Assembly: GCF_030269905.1 (NCBI RefSeq)
Contig: NZ_BSVC01000004.1
Coordinates: 1 to 64,000, forward strand
Direction of reading: 5' to 3'
DNA from: Pelosinus sp. IPA-1
Lineage (GTDB): Bacteria > Bacillota > Negativicutes > DSM-13327
DNA: 64,000 nt
Made by a program: the position numbers and the translations under genes. The notes under the pieces were generated by a model, which saw only the letters and a program-made list of their open reading frames with translations, had not been told where the DNA came from and did not search any database. Below, in pieces: positions 33,389-43,012 of this stretch (the stretch's first letter is position 1; each line of letters starts with the position of its first letter).

Positions 33389-34405
33389 ATGATGAGGTAT
33401 AGGCTGATACAATTTAAATGGCATATTCTGTTAGTATTTGTTTTTCTTTGTTTGGGAAACGTTATATATAGATTGACACAACCGGTTAATGCACCTGTAG
33501 CGGAAAAAGCAGTAATTGTAGTTAAGACGGGAATGGCTGCCAATGAAATTGGTGAGTTGTTGTATCAACAAGGTATTATAAAAAGTGTATTAGCATTTCA
33601 TGCTGTAGCTAAAATGCAGGGATTGGCAAATTCTTTGCAGGCAGGCGAATATGTAATAAACAAAAATATGACGATTCAACAAATTGTAGCAATGTTAGCT
33701 AAGGGGGAAACAGTATATCAACAAATTACAATTCCTGAAGGATATACTGTCGATCAAATTGCGAAACTAATACAAGAAAAGCAGCTTGGCAGTGCGGAAA
33801 AGTTTAAAGCACTCGCTAAAAAAAGTAATGTTTTTTCTTATCCTTATATGATGAATTATAATGCAAATATAGTATATAAAGTTGAAGGGTATCTATTTCC
33901 TAACACTTATCAAATCAGTAAGGGTGCGACAGAAGAGCAATTACTAAATATGATGCTTACTCAATTTGATAAAGAATTTAGTGAAAGCATGAGGGAAAGA
34001 GCAACTGCAATTGGTTTATCCGTCAAGGATGTAATTATTTTGGCATCTTTAGTAGAGAAGGAAGCCCAAATAGAAGATGATCGCCCAATTATTGCCGGAG
34101 TCTTTCTTAATCGTTTAAAACAAGAGATGCCTTTACAATCTTGTGCTACGATTCAATATATTTTAGGATATCCTAAAGTAGAACTTTCAGTGGAAGATAC
34201 AGAAATTTCTTCTCCTTATAATACTTACCAACACATGGGACTACCTCCAGGGCCTATTGCAAATCCTGGAATGGCAGCAATAAATGCTGTTTTATACCCA
34301 AAGGAAACCAGTTTTATATACTTTGTTGCAGATAAGCAGGGCACGCATCATTTTAGTAAAACATATGAAGAACACCTTGCAGCAATTGAACAAGTGCGTA
34401 AATAA
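33389..34405 (+). CDS. mltG: Endolytic murein transglycosylase MltG
   Basis: The product is 338 aa. The ATG at 33389 has AGGGAGG 7 bp upstream; an in-frame ATG at 33371 precedes that site and is unlikely. One N-terminal membrane helix (about 11-27) is followed by a LysM-like region (IPEGYTVDQIAKLI) and the YceG catalytic domain: EGYLFPNTYQ, ILASLVEKEAQ with the catalytic Glu, and SSPYNTYQHMGLPPGPIANPG. It cuts nascent glycan strands at the membrane. Matches yrrL in the Bacillus order. Confidence 0.92.
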   Translation: MMRYRLIQFKWHILLVFVFLCLGNVIYRLTQPVNAPVAEKAVIVVKTGMAANEIGELLYQQGIIKSVLAFHAVAKMQGLANSLQAGEYVINKNMTIQQIVAMLAKGETVYQQITIPEGYTVDQIAKLIQEKQLGSAEKFKALAKKSNVFSYPYMMNYNANIVYKVEGYLFPNTYQISKGATEEQLLNMMLTQFDKEFSESMRERATAIGLSVKDVIILASLVEKEAQIEDDRPIIAGVFLNRLKQEMPLQSCATIQYILGYPKVELSVEDTEISSPYNTYQHMGLPPGPIANPGMAAINAVLYPKETSFIYFVADKQGTHHFSKTYEEHLAAIEQVRK

Positions 34406-34418
34406 TAGGAGTGATATA

Positions 34419-35018
34419 TTGAATTTGCTAAATGAAATGGAAAGATATGCTACTGATAATAATATACCAATTATTAATAAAATGAGTAGTAATTTGCTAA
34501 TTGACGCTGTAAAAAGTAAACAACCAAAATCGATTTTGGAAATCGGTACTGCCATTGGCTACTCAGCATTACTTATGGCTCAATATATGCCACAGGATGG
34601 TAAAATTACTACCATAGAGCAAGATGCTTCACGTATTGATCTTGCTTATGATTACATTGCTAGGGCTGGTAGAACAGAACAAATTCAGCTATTAGACGGT
34701 GATGCGAGCACTATTTTATCAGATCTTGAGGGGACATTTGATCTAGTATTTATTGATGCGGCCAAAGCTCAATACCTTGATTATTTATGTAAAATTGTAG
34801 ACAAGTTATCTGCTGGCGCTGTTATTATCGCTGATAATGTATTATTTCGTGGTATGGTTTTGAGTGAAGAGCCACCGTTAAAACGTTACAAAACCATTGT
34901 CAAGCGTTTAAAGGAATATTTGCAATTTGTTAATACAGATTCTCGTTTTACTACAACAATTCACCATGAGGGTGACGGAGTGGCTATTTCTTATTATCAA
35001 GGAGCGAATAAAAAGTGA
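34419..35018 (+). CDS. trmR: tRNA 5-hydroxyuridine methyltransferase TrmR-like O-methyltransferase
   Basis: The product is 199 aa from TTG 34419 (RBS TAGGAG, 14 bp past mltG). Its SAM-binding motif I is ILEIGTAIGYSALLMA, then FDLVFIDAAKAQYLDYL. It is the O-methyltransferase of the YrrM type. TrmR methylates ho5U34 to mo5U34 in tRNA. The next gene encodes the hydroxylation partner, which supports this assignment. The trhP GTG overlaps its stop codon. Confidence 0.85.
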   Translation: MNLLNEMERYATDNNIPIINKMSSNLLIDAVKSKQPKSILEIGTAIGYSALLMAQYMPQDGKITTIEQDASRIDLAYDYIARAGRTEQIQLLDGDASTILSDLEGTFDLVFIDAAKAQYLDYLCKIVDKLSAGAVIIADNVLFRGMVLSEEPPLKRYKTIVKRLKEYLQFVNTDSRFTTTIHHEGDGVAISYYQGANKK

Positions 35019-36244
35019 GAAAACCCGAACTTTTGGCACCTGCTGGTAACTTTGAAAAGCTTAAGATGGCTCTTCTTTATGGAGCAGACGCTGTGTTTAT
35101 GGCCGGCAAGTCCTTTGGACTGAGAGCTTTTAGCGGTAATTTTACGGAAGAAGAGCTAAAAGAGGGTATTAATTTTGCCCATAGTTTACAAAAAAAAGCA
35201 TATGTTACAGTGAATATATTTCCTCATAATGAGGATCTACCAGAACTACCTGCCTACATTAAATTTTTAGTTGACTGTCATGTTGACGCAGTGATTGTTG
35301 CCGATGTAGGTGTATACCGAATTGTTCGAGAAGTAGCACCTACATTACCTATTCATATTAGTACGCAAGCCAACAATACTAATTGGTCTTCAGTACTTTT
35401 CTGGCAAGAATTGGGAGCTGATCGAGTAGTGCTTGCTCGTGAATTGTCCCTAGAAGAAATTACAGAAATTAGGCAAAAAGTGAGTCTTGATCTTGAAGCA
35501 TTTGTTCATGGAGCGATGTGTATATCTTATTCTGGACGTTGCTTAATGAGTAATTATTTTGCTGATCGCGATGCAAATCGCGGACAATGCGCTCAACCCT
35601 GCCGCTGGAAGTTTAACTTAGTAGAAGAGAAACGTCCAGGTGAATATTATCCTGTACTAGAGGATGAACGTGGGACTTATATCTTCAATTCAAAGGACTT
35701 GTGTTTATTGCCAAACATTCCTGAATTGATCAATAGTGGCCTGGATAGTTTTAAAATTGAAGGTCGTATGAAAAGTGTGCATTACGTGGCTACAGTTATT
35801 AAAGTATACCGTGAAGCCATTGATGCTTATATAGCGGATCCAGACAAATATAGTGTTAAAACAGAGTGGCTCGAAGAATTGCAAAAAATCTCTCATCGTG
35901 CCTATACAAGTGGATTTTACTTTAACAAAGCAACTCAAGATGATCAAATTTATGGATCATCTTCTTATGAACAGACATTTGATTTTATTGGTTTAGTGAA
36001 AAATTATGACGCCACGACACGCATGGCTATTATTGAACAACGCAATAATATAAAAATTGGGCAAAGAATTGAGGTCATGCAACCTGGGAGATCCAATTTT
36101 TCACAAGTCATTACTGAAATGTTTGACATGGAAGGCAATTCTATAAGTGTTGCGCCCCATGCTCAACAGCTTATTCGTATTCCTATGCTCCAAGAAACTG
36201 TGGAGTTTGCCATGTTACGCCGTGAGGTACAGGAAAATGCATGA
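35015..36244 (+). CDS. trhP: Peptidase U32 family tRNA hydroxylation protein (TrhP-like)
   Basis: The 409-aa product starts at a GTG that overlaps the trmR stop by 4 bp, so translation is coupled. U32 signature: ELLAPAGNFEKLKMALLYGA at the start, then EAFVHGAMCISYSGRCLMSN and RGQCAQPCRW with clustered cysteines, and SFKIEGRMKSVHYVA. Homologues (YrrN/YrrO, TrhP) make ho5U34 in tRNA. Here one gene stands where Bacillus has two. Confidence 0.85.
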   Translation: MRKPELLAPAGNFEKLKMALLYGADAVFMAGKSFGLRAFSGNFTEEELKEGINFAHSLQKKAYVTVNIFPHNEDLPELPAYIKFLVDCHVDAVIVADVGVYRIVREVAPTLPIHISTQANNTNWSSVLFWQELGADRVVLARELSLEEITEIRQKVSLDLEAFVHGAMCISYSGRCLMSNYFADRDANRGQCAQPCRWKFNLVEEKRPGEYYPVLEDERGTYIFNSKDLCLLPNIPELINSGLDSFKIEGRMKSVHYVATVIKVYREAIDAYIADPDKYSVKTEWLEELQKISHRAYTSGFYFNKATQDDQIYGSSSYEQTFDFIGLVKNYDATTRMAIIEQRNNIKIGQRIEVMQPGRSNFSQVITEMFDMEGNSISVAPHAQQLIRIPMLQETVEFAMLRREVQENA

Positions 36245-36452
36245 ACAAATTCTAATTCGTATTGATGTCAAGTACATAAATTATCTAAATCGTATTATGG
36301 AAGGGTATGAATATTTAGGTGTAGTTACTACTGTAAAAGATCAGGTTGGAGTATTACGTATCCGAGTTACACCCGATACATATAAAGAAGTACAAGATAT
36401 ATTAGAAAATCTACCGATTGAGTTTGAATATGTAAGCAATAATAGCGCATAG
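36237..36452 (+). CDS. DUF4911 family small protein
   Basis: The product is 71 aa. The ATG at 36237 overlaps the end of the U32 gene. It reads as a short alpha/beta ACT-like domain (LIRIDVKYINYLNRIMEGYE, then GVLRIRVTPDTYKEVQDIL). It resembles DUF4911 proteins found after U32 genes. Role unknown; binding to a partner of the tRNA-modifying enzymes is a guess from context. Confidence 0.7.
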   Translation: MHEQILIRIDVKYINYLNRIMEGYEYLGVVTTVKDQVGVLRIRVTPDTYKEVQDILENLPIEFEYVSNNSA

Positions 36453-36488
36453 CTGCAGTATAATGAAAAATTAATAATTTTACCAGCC

Positions 36489-36524
36489 AATGCCATACTA
36501 TCATTGAGGTGATAGTATGGCATT
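36489..36524 (+). promoter_or_regulatory. Hairpin covering the PBP2 ribosome site and start codon
   Basis: A perfect 14-bp inverted repeat (36489-36502 with 36511-36524) has an 8-nt loop, ATTGAGGT. The loop holds the GAGG ribosome site and the start ATG at 36517 lies in the right arm. No T-run follows, so it is not a terminator. In mRNA it would hide the start codon, suggesting translation control. Confidence 0.75.
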
Positions 36525-38190
36525 ACAAGTTTCACGCATCTACAAAATGTTGACGTTCTTTCTTTTGGTCAGTTGCCTACTAATTATGCGATTATTCTAT
36601 TTACAAATTATTGCTGGCAGCGAGCTTGCAAGCCAAAGTTTGAGTATGCGTATTCAAGAAGTACCTATTGAAGTTGCCAGAGGAGAAGTTGTTGATCGCA
36701 ATGGATTAGCACTCACAAATACAGCGCAACATTTTAGCGTTGTTATTTTTCCAGGATTAATTCATAATGCAGAAACTGCGGCTAGTCAATTAGCAATGTT
36801 AATGGGTCTTTCGAAAGAGTATATTCTATCGGAAATTATAGGTAATAAACGCCCCTTTAAGTTAAATGGTAAGGTTGATGCCATGGTTGGAGACAAAATA
36901 AATCTGTCTAACATTTCAGGAGTTATAGTCGTAGCGGAGAGGGTTAGATATGGTTATCTTCCTATAGCAGCCCATGTAACAGGCTATATTAATAATGCTG
37001 ATAACCAAGGTGTTAGTGGCATTGAAGCTATGTATGATGACGTATTACGAGGTAGCCAGCCAGAATATGCCGCGGCATTGGTCGATGCAGGGCAACAGAT
37101 TATACCAGGTTTAGGGTATAAGCGTTTACGATTGCTGGATCATTCTGGCCCAAGCAACGTAGTATTAACTATAGATAGACAAATACAAAAAGATGTGGAA
37201 AATATATTAGATAATCATGATGTAAAAGGAGCGGTAGTAGTAATACGTCCAAATACAGGTGAAATCTTGGCTATGGCGTCACGTCCTAATTTTGATGCAA
37301 ATCATCTTGATGACTATTTAAAACAAAGTAGTGCGCCTTTATTAAATCGTGCTATCGCAGCATATCAGCCTGGGTCAGTATTTAAATTAGTGGCGGCGGC
37401 AGCTGCATTAGAAATGGGGATTGTACATCCAGATGATAGTTTTTTTGATCCTGGTTTTATTGAGGTTGATCATATACGATTTAACGGATGGGACTATGAG
37501 AAAGGTGGGCGTGGTAAATTGACTTTTACCGAAGCTTTAGCATACTCTAGTAACCCTGTCTTTATTGAAGTTGGCTTAAAATTAGGTGCTGAGAATCTAA
37601 TTTCCTTTGCAAAAAAATTAGGCTTTGGTAAGAAAACCAATTTAGATTTTTATGGTGAGGTAGAAGGGTATCTACCGCCAGTTGATAGTATTTATCCAGG
37701 AGAACTTGCAAATTTAACTATCGGTCAGGGAAAATTGGAGGCAACACCACTTCAAATTGTGTCATTAGTTGCAACGATTGCAAATGATGGCGTTAAAGTA
37801 AATCCGTATATAGTGGACAAGTTGACAAATGCGGAAGGCGTGGTTGTGAAAAATTATATTGCAACACCAGGTCAGCGGGTGTTAACCCAAAGAACCGCTA
37901 AGCAAATGCAAGAAATGATGGGAGCAGTTACCCGTTTTGGGACAGGGCAAGCGGCTTATGTGGAAACAATTGGTTCAGCAGGTAAAACTGGTTCTGCTGA
38001 AACTGGACGAACAAATGAGTCTGGGAAGAGTATTAATCATGCATGGTTTGCTGGTTATGCACCTTTAAAAAATCCGCAATATGCGATAGTCGTTTTTATT
38101 GAAGAGGGAATGTCTGGCGGCGATGTAGCAGCACCAATTTTTAGTGAGATTATGTCAGCCATAATAGACCCAGCAAAAGAATTGAAATAG
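36517..38190 (+). CDS. Penicillin-binding protein 2 (transpeptidase, SpoVD/FtsI type)
   Basis: The 557-aa class B PBP has one N-terminal membrane helix (about 10-32), a pedestal domain starting EVARGEVVDRNG, and a transpeptidase domain. Active-site motifs: SVFK (Ser287, Lys290), SSN (344-346) and KTG (490-492). No C-terminal PASTA domain is present, so it is shorter than typical SpoVD. It crosslinks peptidoglycan at the septum, spore cortex or side wall; which one cannot be said. The start is fixed by the loop ribosome site, and a hairpin covers it. Confidence 0.9.
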   Translation: MALQVSRIYKMLTFFLLVSCLLIMRLFYLQIIAGSELASQSLSMRIQEVPIEVARGEVVDRNGLALTNTAQHFSVVIFPGLIHNAETAASQLAMLMGLSKEYILSEIIGNKRPFKLNGKVDAMVGDKINLSNISGVIVVAERVRYGYLPIAAHVTGYINNADNQGVSGIEAMYDDVLRGSQPEYAAALVDAGQQIIPGLGYKRLRLLDHSGPSNVVLTIDRQIQKDVENILDNHDVKGAVVVIRPNTGEILAMASRPNFDANHLDDYLKQSSAPLLNRAIAAYQPGSVFKLVAAAAALEMGIVHPDDSFFDPGFIEVDHIRFNGWDYEKGGRGKLTFTEALAYSSNPVFIEVGLKLGAENLISFAKKLGFGKKTNLDFYGEVEGYLPPVDSIYPGELANLTIGQGKLEATPLQIVSLVATIANDGVKVNPYIVDKLTNAEGVVVKNYIATPGQRVLTQRTAKQMQEMMGAVTRFGTGQAAYVETIGSAGKTGSAETGRTNESGKSINHAWFAGYAPLKNPQYAIVVFIEEGMSGGDVAAPIFSEIMSAIIDPAKELK

Positions 38191-38270
38191 CTTACAAAAA
38201 ACTAGGCAATAAATTAAAAATATGATAAACTATATGAGATAATGAATTATTATGCTAAGGCTGTGATATT

Positions 38271-38726
38271 GTGATAGAAGAAAAGCCTTGTATTTTGGTT
38301 ATTCATGGGCCTAATTTAAATTTATTAGGAAAACGTGAACCAAATATTTATGGTAACCTGACGCTAGATGAAATTAATGCAAATATAAGGGGAAAAGCTA
38401 ACAACCTAGGTTTTGCAGTGGAATTTGTTCAATCAAATCATGAAGGTTATATAGTGGACGCCATTCAGCAAGCTGAAGGCAATCAGAAGGGTATCATTAT
38501 TAACGCTGCGGCTTTTACTCATTACAGTATTGCTATACGTGATGCCTTAGCTGCTATTTCTGTTCCCGCGATAGAAGTGCATTTGTCGAATATTTATAAG
38601 CGTGAAGAGTTTCGCCATCATTCGGTTATATCTTCAGTTGTCTATGGCCAAATCAGCGGATTTGGATATGATAGCTATCTTTTAGCATTGGAGGCAGTTG
38701 CCCGTTTAATCGGCAACAAGAGATAA
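38271..38726 (+). CDS. aroQ: Type II 3-dehydroquinate dehydratase
   Basis: The 151-aa product starts at GTG. Family signature HGPNLNLLGKREPNIYG (catalytic Tyr and lid arginine), SNHEGYIVDAI, INAAAFTHYSIA and VEVHLSN-type (IEVHLSNIY) segments are all present. It acts in the shikimate pathway. The M24 peptidase gene starts 2 bp after its stop. Confidence 0.92.
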   Translation: MIEEKPCILVIHGPNLNLLGKREPNIYGNLTLDEINANIRGKANNLGFAVEFVQSNHEGYIVDAIQQAEGNQKGIIINAAAFTHYSIAIRDALAAISVPAIEVHLSNIYKREEFRHHSVISSVVYGQISGFGYDSYLLALEAVARLIGNKR

Positions 38727-38727
38727 A

Positions 38728-39795
38728 ATGGAAAGAAGAATAATAAAACTTCGTAAGTTTATGAATGAAAATGATTTACACGCAATGCTTGTTAGTAAAC
38801 CGGAAAATGTACGGTATTTCAGTGGATTTAGTGGTTCAGCCGGTATGTTATTAATCACTAATAACTCTAACAAGTTATTAACGGATTTTCGTTATATTGA
38901 ACAAGCTACTGCTCAAGCTAAGCAATTTGAAATAGTACGCTATAGCGCAACTTTATGGAAAACATTGGCTGATCTTGTTAAGAGTTCGGATCTTTCAAAA
39001 ATTGGCTTCGAAGGTGATTTTATCACTTATGATGGGTATCTTGAAGTAGTTGATACTCTTCCTATGATCTCTTTAGTACCAGTTAAATTAGATAACTTGC
39101 GTATGGCAAAAGATGATGCTGAAATTGTTTCTATTAAGAAGGCCGTAGAAATTGCTGACAATGCCTTTTTACAAATCCTGTCTTTTATAAAACCTGGAAT
39201 GACGGAGCAGGAGGTTGCTCTTCAATTAGAATATTATATGCGCAAGCTTGGTGCAGAAAAGCCAGCATTTGATACTATAATGGCTTCTGGTGTTCGTGGG
39301 GCATTACCCCATGGCAGAGCTTCCGAGAAAGTAATTGAAGTCGGCGATTTTGTGACAATGGATTTTGGTGCAGTGTATAAGGGCTATCATTCTGATATTA
39401 CACGTACCATTTGTATGGGCAAAGCCAATACGCGGCAAAAAGAAATATATGGAATTGTCCTTGAGGCACAATTAGCAGGTGTCAAGACTGTTGCTCCTGG
39501 AAAAGTTGGCAAAGAGATTGATATAGTATCTAGAGATATTATTACTAATGCTGGTTTTGGTGAATTTTTCGGTCACGGGCTAGGACATGGATTGGGGCTT
39601 AATATCCATGAAGAGCCGAGGCTTTCACCTACTAATATACATACTGTTTTATTGGAAAATATGGTAGTAACAGTTGAACCAGGAATTTATCTGCCTAATT
39701 GGGGTGGAGTTCGCATTGAAGACACTGTTTTAGTTAGTACTGAAGGGTGTCAGATATTGACTGCTAGTAGCAAGCAGTTGATAGAATTAGACTAA
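38728..39795 (+). CDS. M24 aminopeptidase P / Xaa-Pro peptidase
   Basis: The 355-aa protein has an N-terminal creatinase-like domain (about 1-130) and a pita-bread metallopeptidase domain. Metal ligands are in TMDFGAVYKGYHSDITR, GHGLGHGLGLNIHEEP and TVEPGIYLP. It cleaves N-terminal Xaa-Pro bonds. It is immediately upstream of efp, the common order for this family (ypdF/yqhT). Confidence 0.9.
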   Translation: MERRIIKLRKFMNENDLHAMLVSKPENVRYFSGFSGSAGMLLITNNSNKLLTDFRYIEQATAQAKQFEIVRYSATLWKTLADLVKSSDLSKIGFEGDFITYDGYLEVVDTLPMISLVPVKLDNLRMAKDDAEIVSIKKAVEIADNAFLQILSFIKPGMTEQEVALQLEYYMRKLGAEKPAFDTIMASGVRGALPHGRASEKVIEVGDFVTMDFGAVYKGYHSDITRTICMGKANTRQKEIYGIVLEAQLAGVKTVAPGKVGKEIDIVSRDIITNAGFGEFFGHGLGHGLGLNIHEEPRLSPTNIHTVLLENMVVTVEPGIYLPNWGGVRIEDTVLVSTEGCQILTASSKQLIELD

Positions 39796-39831
39796 TTTAT
39801 TTTTACAAATTGAATTTTTGGAGGTAGCAAA

Positions 39832-40389
39832 ATGATATCAAGTGGTGACTTTCGTACAGGTGCAACAATTGAAATTGACAATAATGTTTGGCAGATAGTA
39901 GACTTTCAACACGTAAAGCCAGGTAAAGGTGCGGCTTTTGTGCGCACGAAAATGAAGAATGTACGTACTGGAGCGGTTGTTGAACGTACGTTTAATCCAG
40001 GTGAAAAGTTTCCTAAGGCTCATGTTGATCGTCGTGAGATGCAATTTTTGTATGAAAGCGATGGCAGCTATAACTTTATGGATAATGAAACCTATGAGCA
40101 AAGTGAATTATCCGCTGATCAATTAGGTGATGCAGTAAAATATTTAAAAGAAAATATGACTATTGGTATTATGTTTTTCCAAGGAACTATTATTGGTGTA
40201 GAATTACCAGTGGCAGTTGAACTTACAGTAGTTGAAACAGACCCTGGTATTCGCGGCGATACAGCAACTGGTGGTACTAAACCAGCGAAAATGGAATCTG
40301 GTTGTGTAGTGCGTGTACCTTTATTTATTAATATTGGTGATGTTCTACGAATAGATACCCGTACAGGTGACTATTTAGAAAGAGCGTAA
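39832..40389 (+). CDS. efp: Elongation factor P
   Basis: The 185-aa protein is full length with three beta domains. The loop tip [11 protein letters not shown] places Lys32 where EF-P is modified. [22 protein letters not shown] is the C-terminal signature. It rescues ribosomes at polyproline stretches. RBS GGAGG. No EpmA/EpmB- or EarP-like gene is near, so the modification type is unknown. Confidence 0.95.
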   Translation: MISSGDFRTGATIEIDNNVWQIVDFQHVKPGKGAAFVRTKMKNVRTGAVVERTFNPGEKFPKAHVDRREMQFLYESDGSYNFMDNETYEQSELSADQLGDAVKYLKENMTIGIMFFQGTIIGVELPVAVELTVVETDPGIRGDTATGGTKPAKMESGCVVRVPLFINIGDVLRIDTRTGDYLERA

Positions 40390-40399
40390 TTAGCGTTAT

Positions 40400-40449
40400 A
40401 TAGGGGTATAAAAGATTATTAAAAAATCTTTTATACCCCTATTTTTTAT
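40400..40449 (+). terminator. Terminator after efp
   Basis: A perfect 18-bp stem (40400-40417 with 40425-40442) and a T-rich tail. Confidence 0.9.
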
Positions 40450-40584
40450 TTTTATATGAATAGATAATTCGAAAAATAGTTAAAATAAGTTGTAGTGACA
40501 GTTGAAAAAGTAACGAGAATAACTGTCTAACTATTGGGTATAATGACAATATCGTAGTAAATTACTTTAAAGGGGGTTATTCAT

Positions 40585-41025
40585 ATGGCAAATATTAAAG
40601 AACGAGTAGCTTATTTACAAGGATTAACGCAAGGGCTCAATGTCAGTTCTCACTCTGCCGAAGGTAAGTTGTTAATAAATATTATTGATGTCCTTGATGA
40701 TATGGCTGAGGAATTTAGTAACATTCAGATGGTGCAAGAGGACTTAGAAACGTATGTAGAAAGTATGGATGAAGATTTAACAGATTTAGAAGAAGAAGTA
40801 TATGATGATGTTGCTGGGGAAGAATTAGTAGAGGTGCAATGTCCTTCTTGTCACGAAACAGTTAGTTTTGAGTCCAGTTTATTAGAAGATGAAGATGATC
40901 TAGAAGTTTCATGTCCTCATTGTGGTGAAACTGTATATGATAGTGCATTAGAAATTGAGGTTACGGATATTGGTGATGGACAAATTAATAATAACTTTAA
41001 TTATGGACTTCACCCAGGAATTTAG
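40585..41025 (+). CDS. CD1247-type zinc-ribbon protein
   Basis: The 146-aa protein has a helical N-terminal half (ERVAYLQGLTQGLNVSSHSA) that matches the CD1247 N-terminal domain. An acidic coiled segment and one zinc ribbon (CPSCHETV and CPHCGETVYD, about residues 90-118) follow. RBS AAAGGGGG. Function unknown. A TATAAT lies upstream at 40539-40544 with a poor -35. Confidence 0.8.
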   Translation: MANIKERVAYLQGLTQGLNVSSHSAEGKLLINIIDVLDDMAEEFSNIQMVQEDLETYVESMDEDLTDLEEEVYDDVAGEELVEVQCPSCHETVSFESSLLEDEDDLEVSCPHCGETVYDSALEIEVTDIGDGQINNNFNYGLHPGI

Positions 41026-41090
41026 TAGTATATTAAAATGAATATACTTTTTCTTGGTTGTTGATCTTTTATATGAAATTCTAGTTTGCA

Positions 41091-41118
41091 AAAAAATCCC
41101 GGGAAACCGGGATTTTTT
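41091..41118 (+). terminator. Terminator after the CD1247-type gene
   Basis: A 12-bp stem (AAAAAATCCCGG with CCGGGATTTTTT) and a T-run. Confidence 0.85.
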
Positions 41119-41180
41119 TTGTGTTATTGGCATAAATTTCTAGTTACTCCATATCTATGTAAAGAAAGGATGTAAAATAT

Positions 41181-42179
41181 ATGACTGATAGTAAACTTAT
41201 TTTAGTTAAGAATATCTTAGAAGATTATATCTATCCCGTCTTACCTTATAAGTTAGTCACTATGATACGAGAGATACCTTTAGAAAAATTAATTGACCTA
41301 ACGGAAATAAGATTACGAGTAAATCAGCCCCCACTATTGGTATTAGCTAATACCGATATCCTTGTAAGCCCTATGGGAAAAGAATCAACTATTCATGGAA
41401 AAACTTATGTATGTAATCAAGATGACCTACAGAAAACATTGCAACTTATTAGTAAAAACTCACTATATGCCTTTGAGGAAGAGTTGAAAATGGGGTTTTT
41501 AACCATAGATGGTGGACATAGAATCGGTTTAACTGGACAGGCAATTGTAAATGCTGGAGAGGTTAAGGCACTAAAACACATAAGCTCTCTCAATATTCGT
41601 TTAGCTAGAGAGGTCAGGGGATGTGCTGACAAAATTATGCCATTTATTATTACTAAAGGAGGTCATGTCTTAAATACCCTAATTATTTCACCCCCCCGCT
41701 GCGGAAAAACTACAATTTTACGGGATCTTATAAGGCAAATAAGTGGAGGATCTAAAATATGTAAAGGGTTGCAAGTGGGGGTTGTTGATGAACGCTCAGA
41801 AATTGCTGCATGTAAGAACGGAGTCAGTACTGTTGATTTAGGGCCTCGTACCGATATACTTGATGGTTGCCCTAAAGCTATAGGTATGTTGATGTTGATT
41901 CGCTCAATGTCACCGGCTGTAATAGCAACAGATGAGCTGGGGAGGGTTGAAGATATATATGCCGTTCATGAAGCCTTAAATGCTGGTGTTAGCGTACTAG
42001 CAACGGTACATGGTCGGAATAATAACGACTTGTTATACCGACCGTATGTGAAAGAGTTATTAGAAAATAAGTCCTTTGACCGTTACATTATCTTGGGAGA
42101 CAGTCCATCTGTCGGTACTATTGAAAGAGTTATCGATAGTAAAAGTAATGAAATTTTATGGGACATAACAACAAAGTAA
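41181..42179 (+). CDS. spoIIIAA: Stage III sporulation protein AA
   Basis: The 332-aa P-loop ATPase is the first gene of an eight-gene operon. Walker A is SPPRCGKTTILRD, with a secretion-ATPase-like core (DERSEIAACKNGV, VIATDELGR). In Bacillus this ATPase powers the SpoIIIA-SpoIIQ channel from mother cell to forespore. A SigE-like promoter may lie at about 41130-41155 (GCATAAAT, CATATCTA), a weak match. Confidence 0.93.
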   Translation: MTDSKLILVKNILEDYIYPVLPYKLVTMIREIPLEKLIDLTEIRLRVNQPPLLVLANTDILVSPMGKESTIHGKTYVCNQDDLQKTLQLISKNSLYAFEEELKMGFLTIDGGHRIGLTGQAIVNAGEVKALKHISSLNIRLAREVRGCADKIMPFIITKGGHVLNTLIISPPRCGKTTILRDLIRQISGGSKICKGLQVGVVDERSEIAACKNGVSTVDLGPRTDILDGCPKAIGMLMLIRSMSPAVIATDELGRVEDIYAVHEALNAGVSVLATVHGRNNNDLLYRPYVKELLENKSFDRYIILGDSPSVGTIERVIDSKSNEILWDITTK

Positions 42180-42219
42180 TTCACTGTGGATCATTTTTCC
42201 ATAGTAAAAAGGAGTAACG

Positions 42220-42741
42220 ATGTTGCTAAAAATAATAGGTAGTATTTTGGTGTTAATAACAAGTTCCTATATTGGGTTTAAAATGGCGGCCTCGTGCCAA
42301 GAAAGACCTCGCCATCTTCGGCAAATCATAAGTTGTATTGCATCAATGAGATCTTATATTTTATACGCCCGTGTTCCTCTACATGAAGCTGTGGCTCAAT
42401 GTACGAATGGAATCTATGGGCCTGTAGCTACTTTTTTTCAGAAAATAGCCACTATGCTAGAAAAGCAAACAATATTGACTCCCCAGGAAGTGATAAGTAA
42501 GGTTTTACATGAAATGCAAGGGAGTTTAATGTTAAATACTCCAGAAATAGAAGTACTACATGTTTTAGGTGGAAATTTAGGTCACATGAATTGTACGGAG
42601 CAAGAAAAATACCTATTGTTAGTAATTGAACAGTTAGAGCGATTCGAGAATGAAGCAACAAGATTGCGCGATCTTAATACTAAAATGTATCGCTACTTAG
42701 GGGTTTGTGGGGGAATGGCTATAGTAATTATATTAGTCTAA
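42220..42741 (+). CDS. spoIIIAB: Stage III sporulation protein AB
   Basis: The 173-aa protein has an N-terminal membrane helix, a cytoplasmic helical domain and a C-terminal membrane helix, resembling type II secretion GspF-like parts. Motifs: RPRHLRQIISCIASM and LGHMNCTEQEKYLLL. Part of the SpoIIIA channel. Confidence 0.9.
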   Translation: MLLKIIGSILVLITSSYIGFKMAASCQERPRHLRQIISCIASMRSYILYARVPLHEAVAQCTNGIYGPVATFFQKIATMLEKQTILTPQEVISKVLHEMQGSLMLNTPEIEVLHVLGGNLGHMNCTEQEKYLLLVIEQLERFENEATRLRDLNTKMYRYLGVCGGMAIVIILV

Positions 42742-42802
42742 TAGGTATTAGCTAGTTATTTTAAATAGCCGAAAGGTGGTAGTACTATGAAGGAGGATAA
42801 TA

Positions 42803-43000
42803 ATGGGCCTGGATATATTATTTAAGATTGCTGGTGTTGGTATTTTGGTTTCCGTTTTTCATACAGCACTAAAACAGGCTGGTAAAGAAGATATGGCACA
42901 TTTATGTACACTGGCAGGATTTACTGTAGTTTTATTATGGGTTGTTCAATTATTAGGAAGACTATTTACTACAGTACAAGATGTTTTTAAGTTATTTTAA
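42803..43000 (+). CDS. spoIIIAC: Stage III sporulation protein AC
   Basis: The 65-aa membrane protein has two helices (FKIAGVGILVSVFHTALKQA and TLAGFTVVLLWVVQLLG), the normal size for SpoIIIAC. GAAGGAGG precedes the ATG. Its first codons overlap nothing; spoIIIAD follows closely. Confidence 0.9.
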   Translation: MGLDILFKIAGVGILVSVFHTALKQAGKEDMAHLCTLAGFTVVLLWVVQLLGRLFTTVQDVFKLF

Positions 43001-43012
43001 GGGGTGCAGGGT

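Noticed and set aside
41130-41155. SigE promoter of the spoIIIA operon
   Set aside because: Only a loose match to the -35 and -10 patterns; mentioned under spoIIIAA but not listed as a feature.
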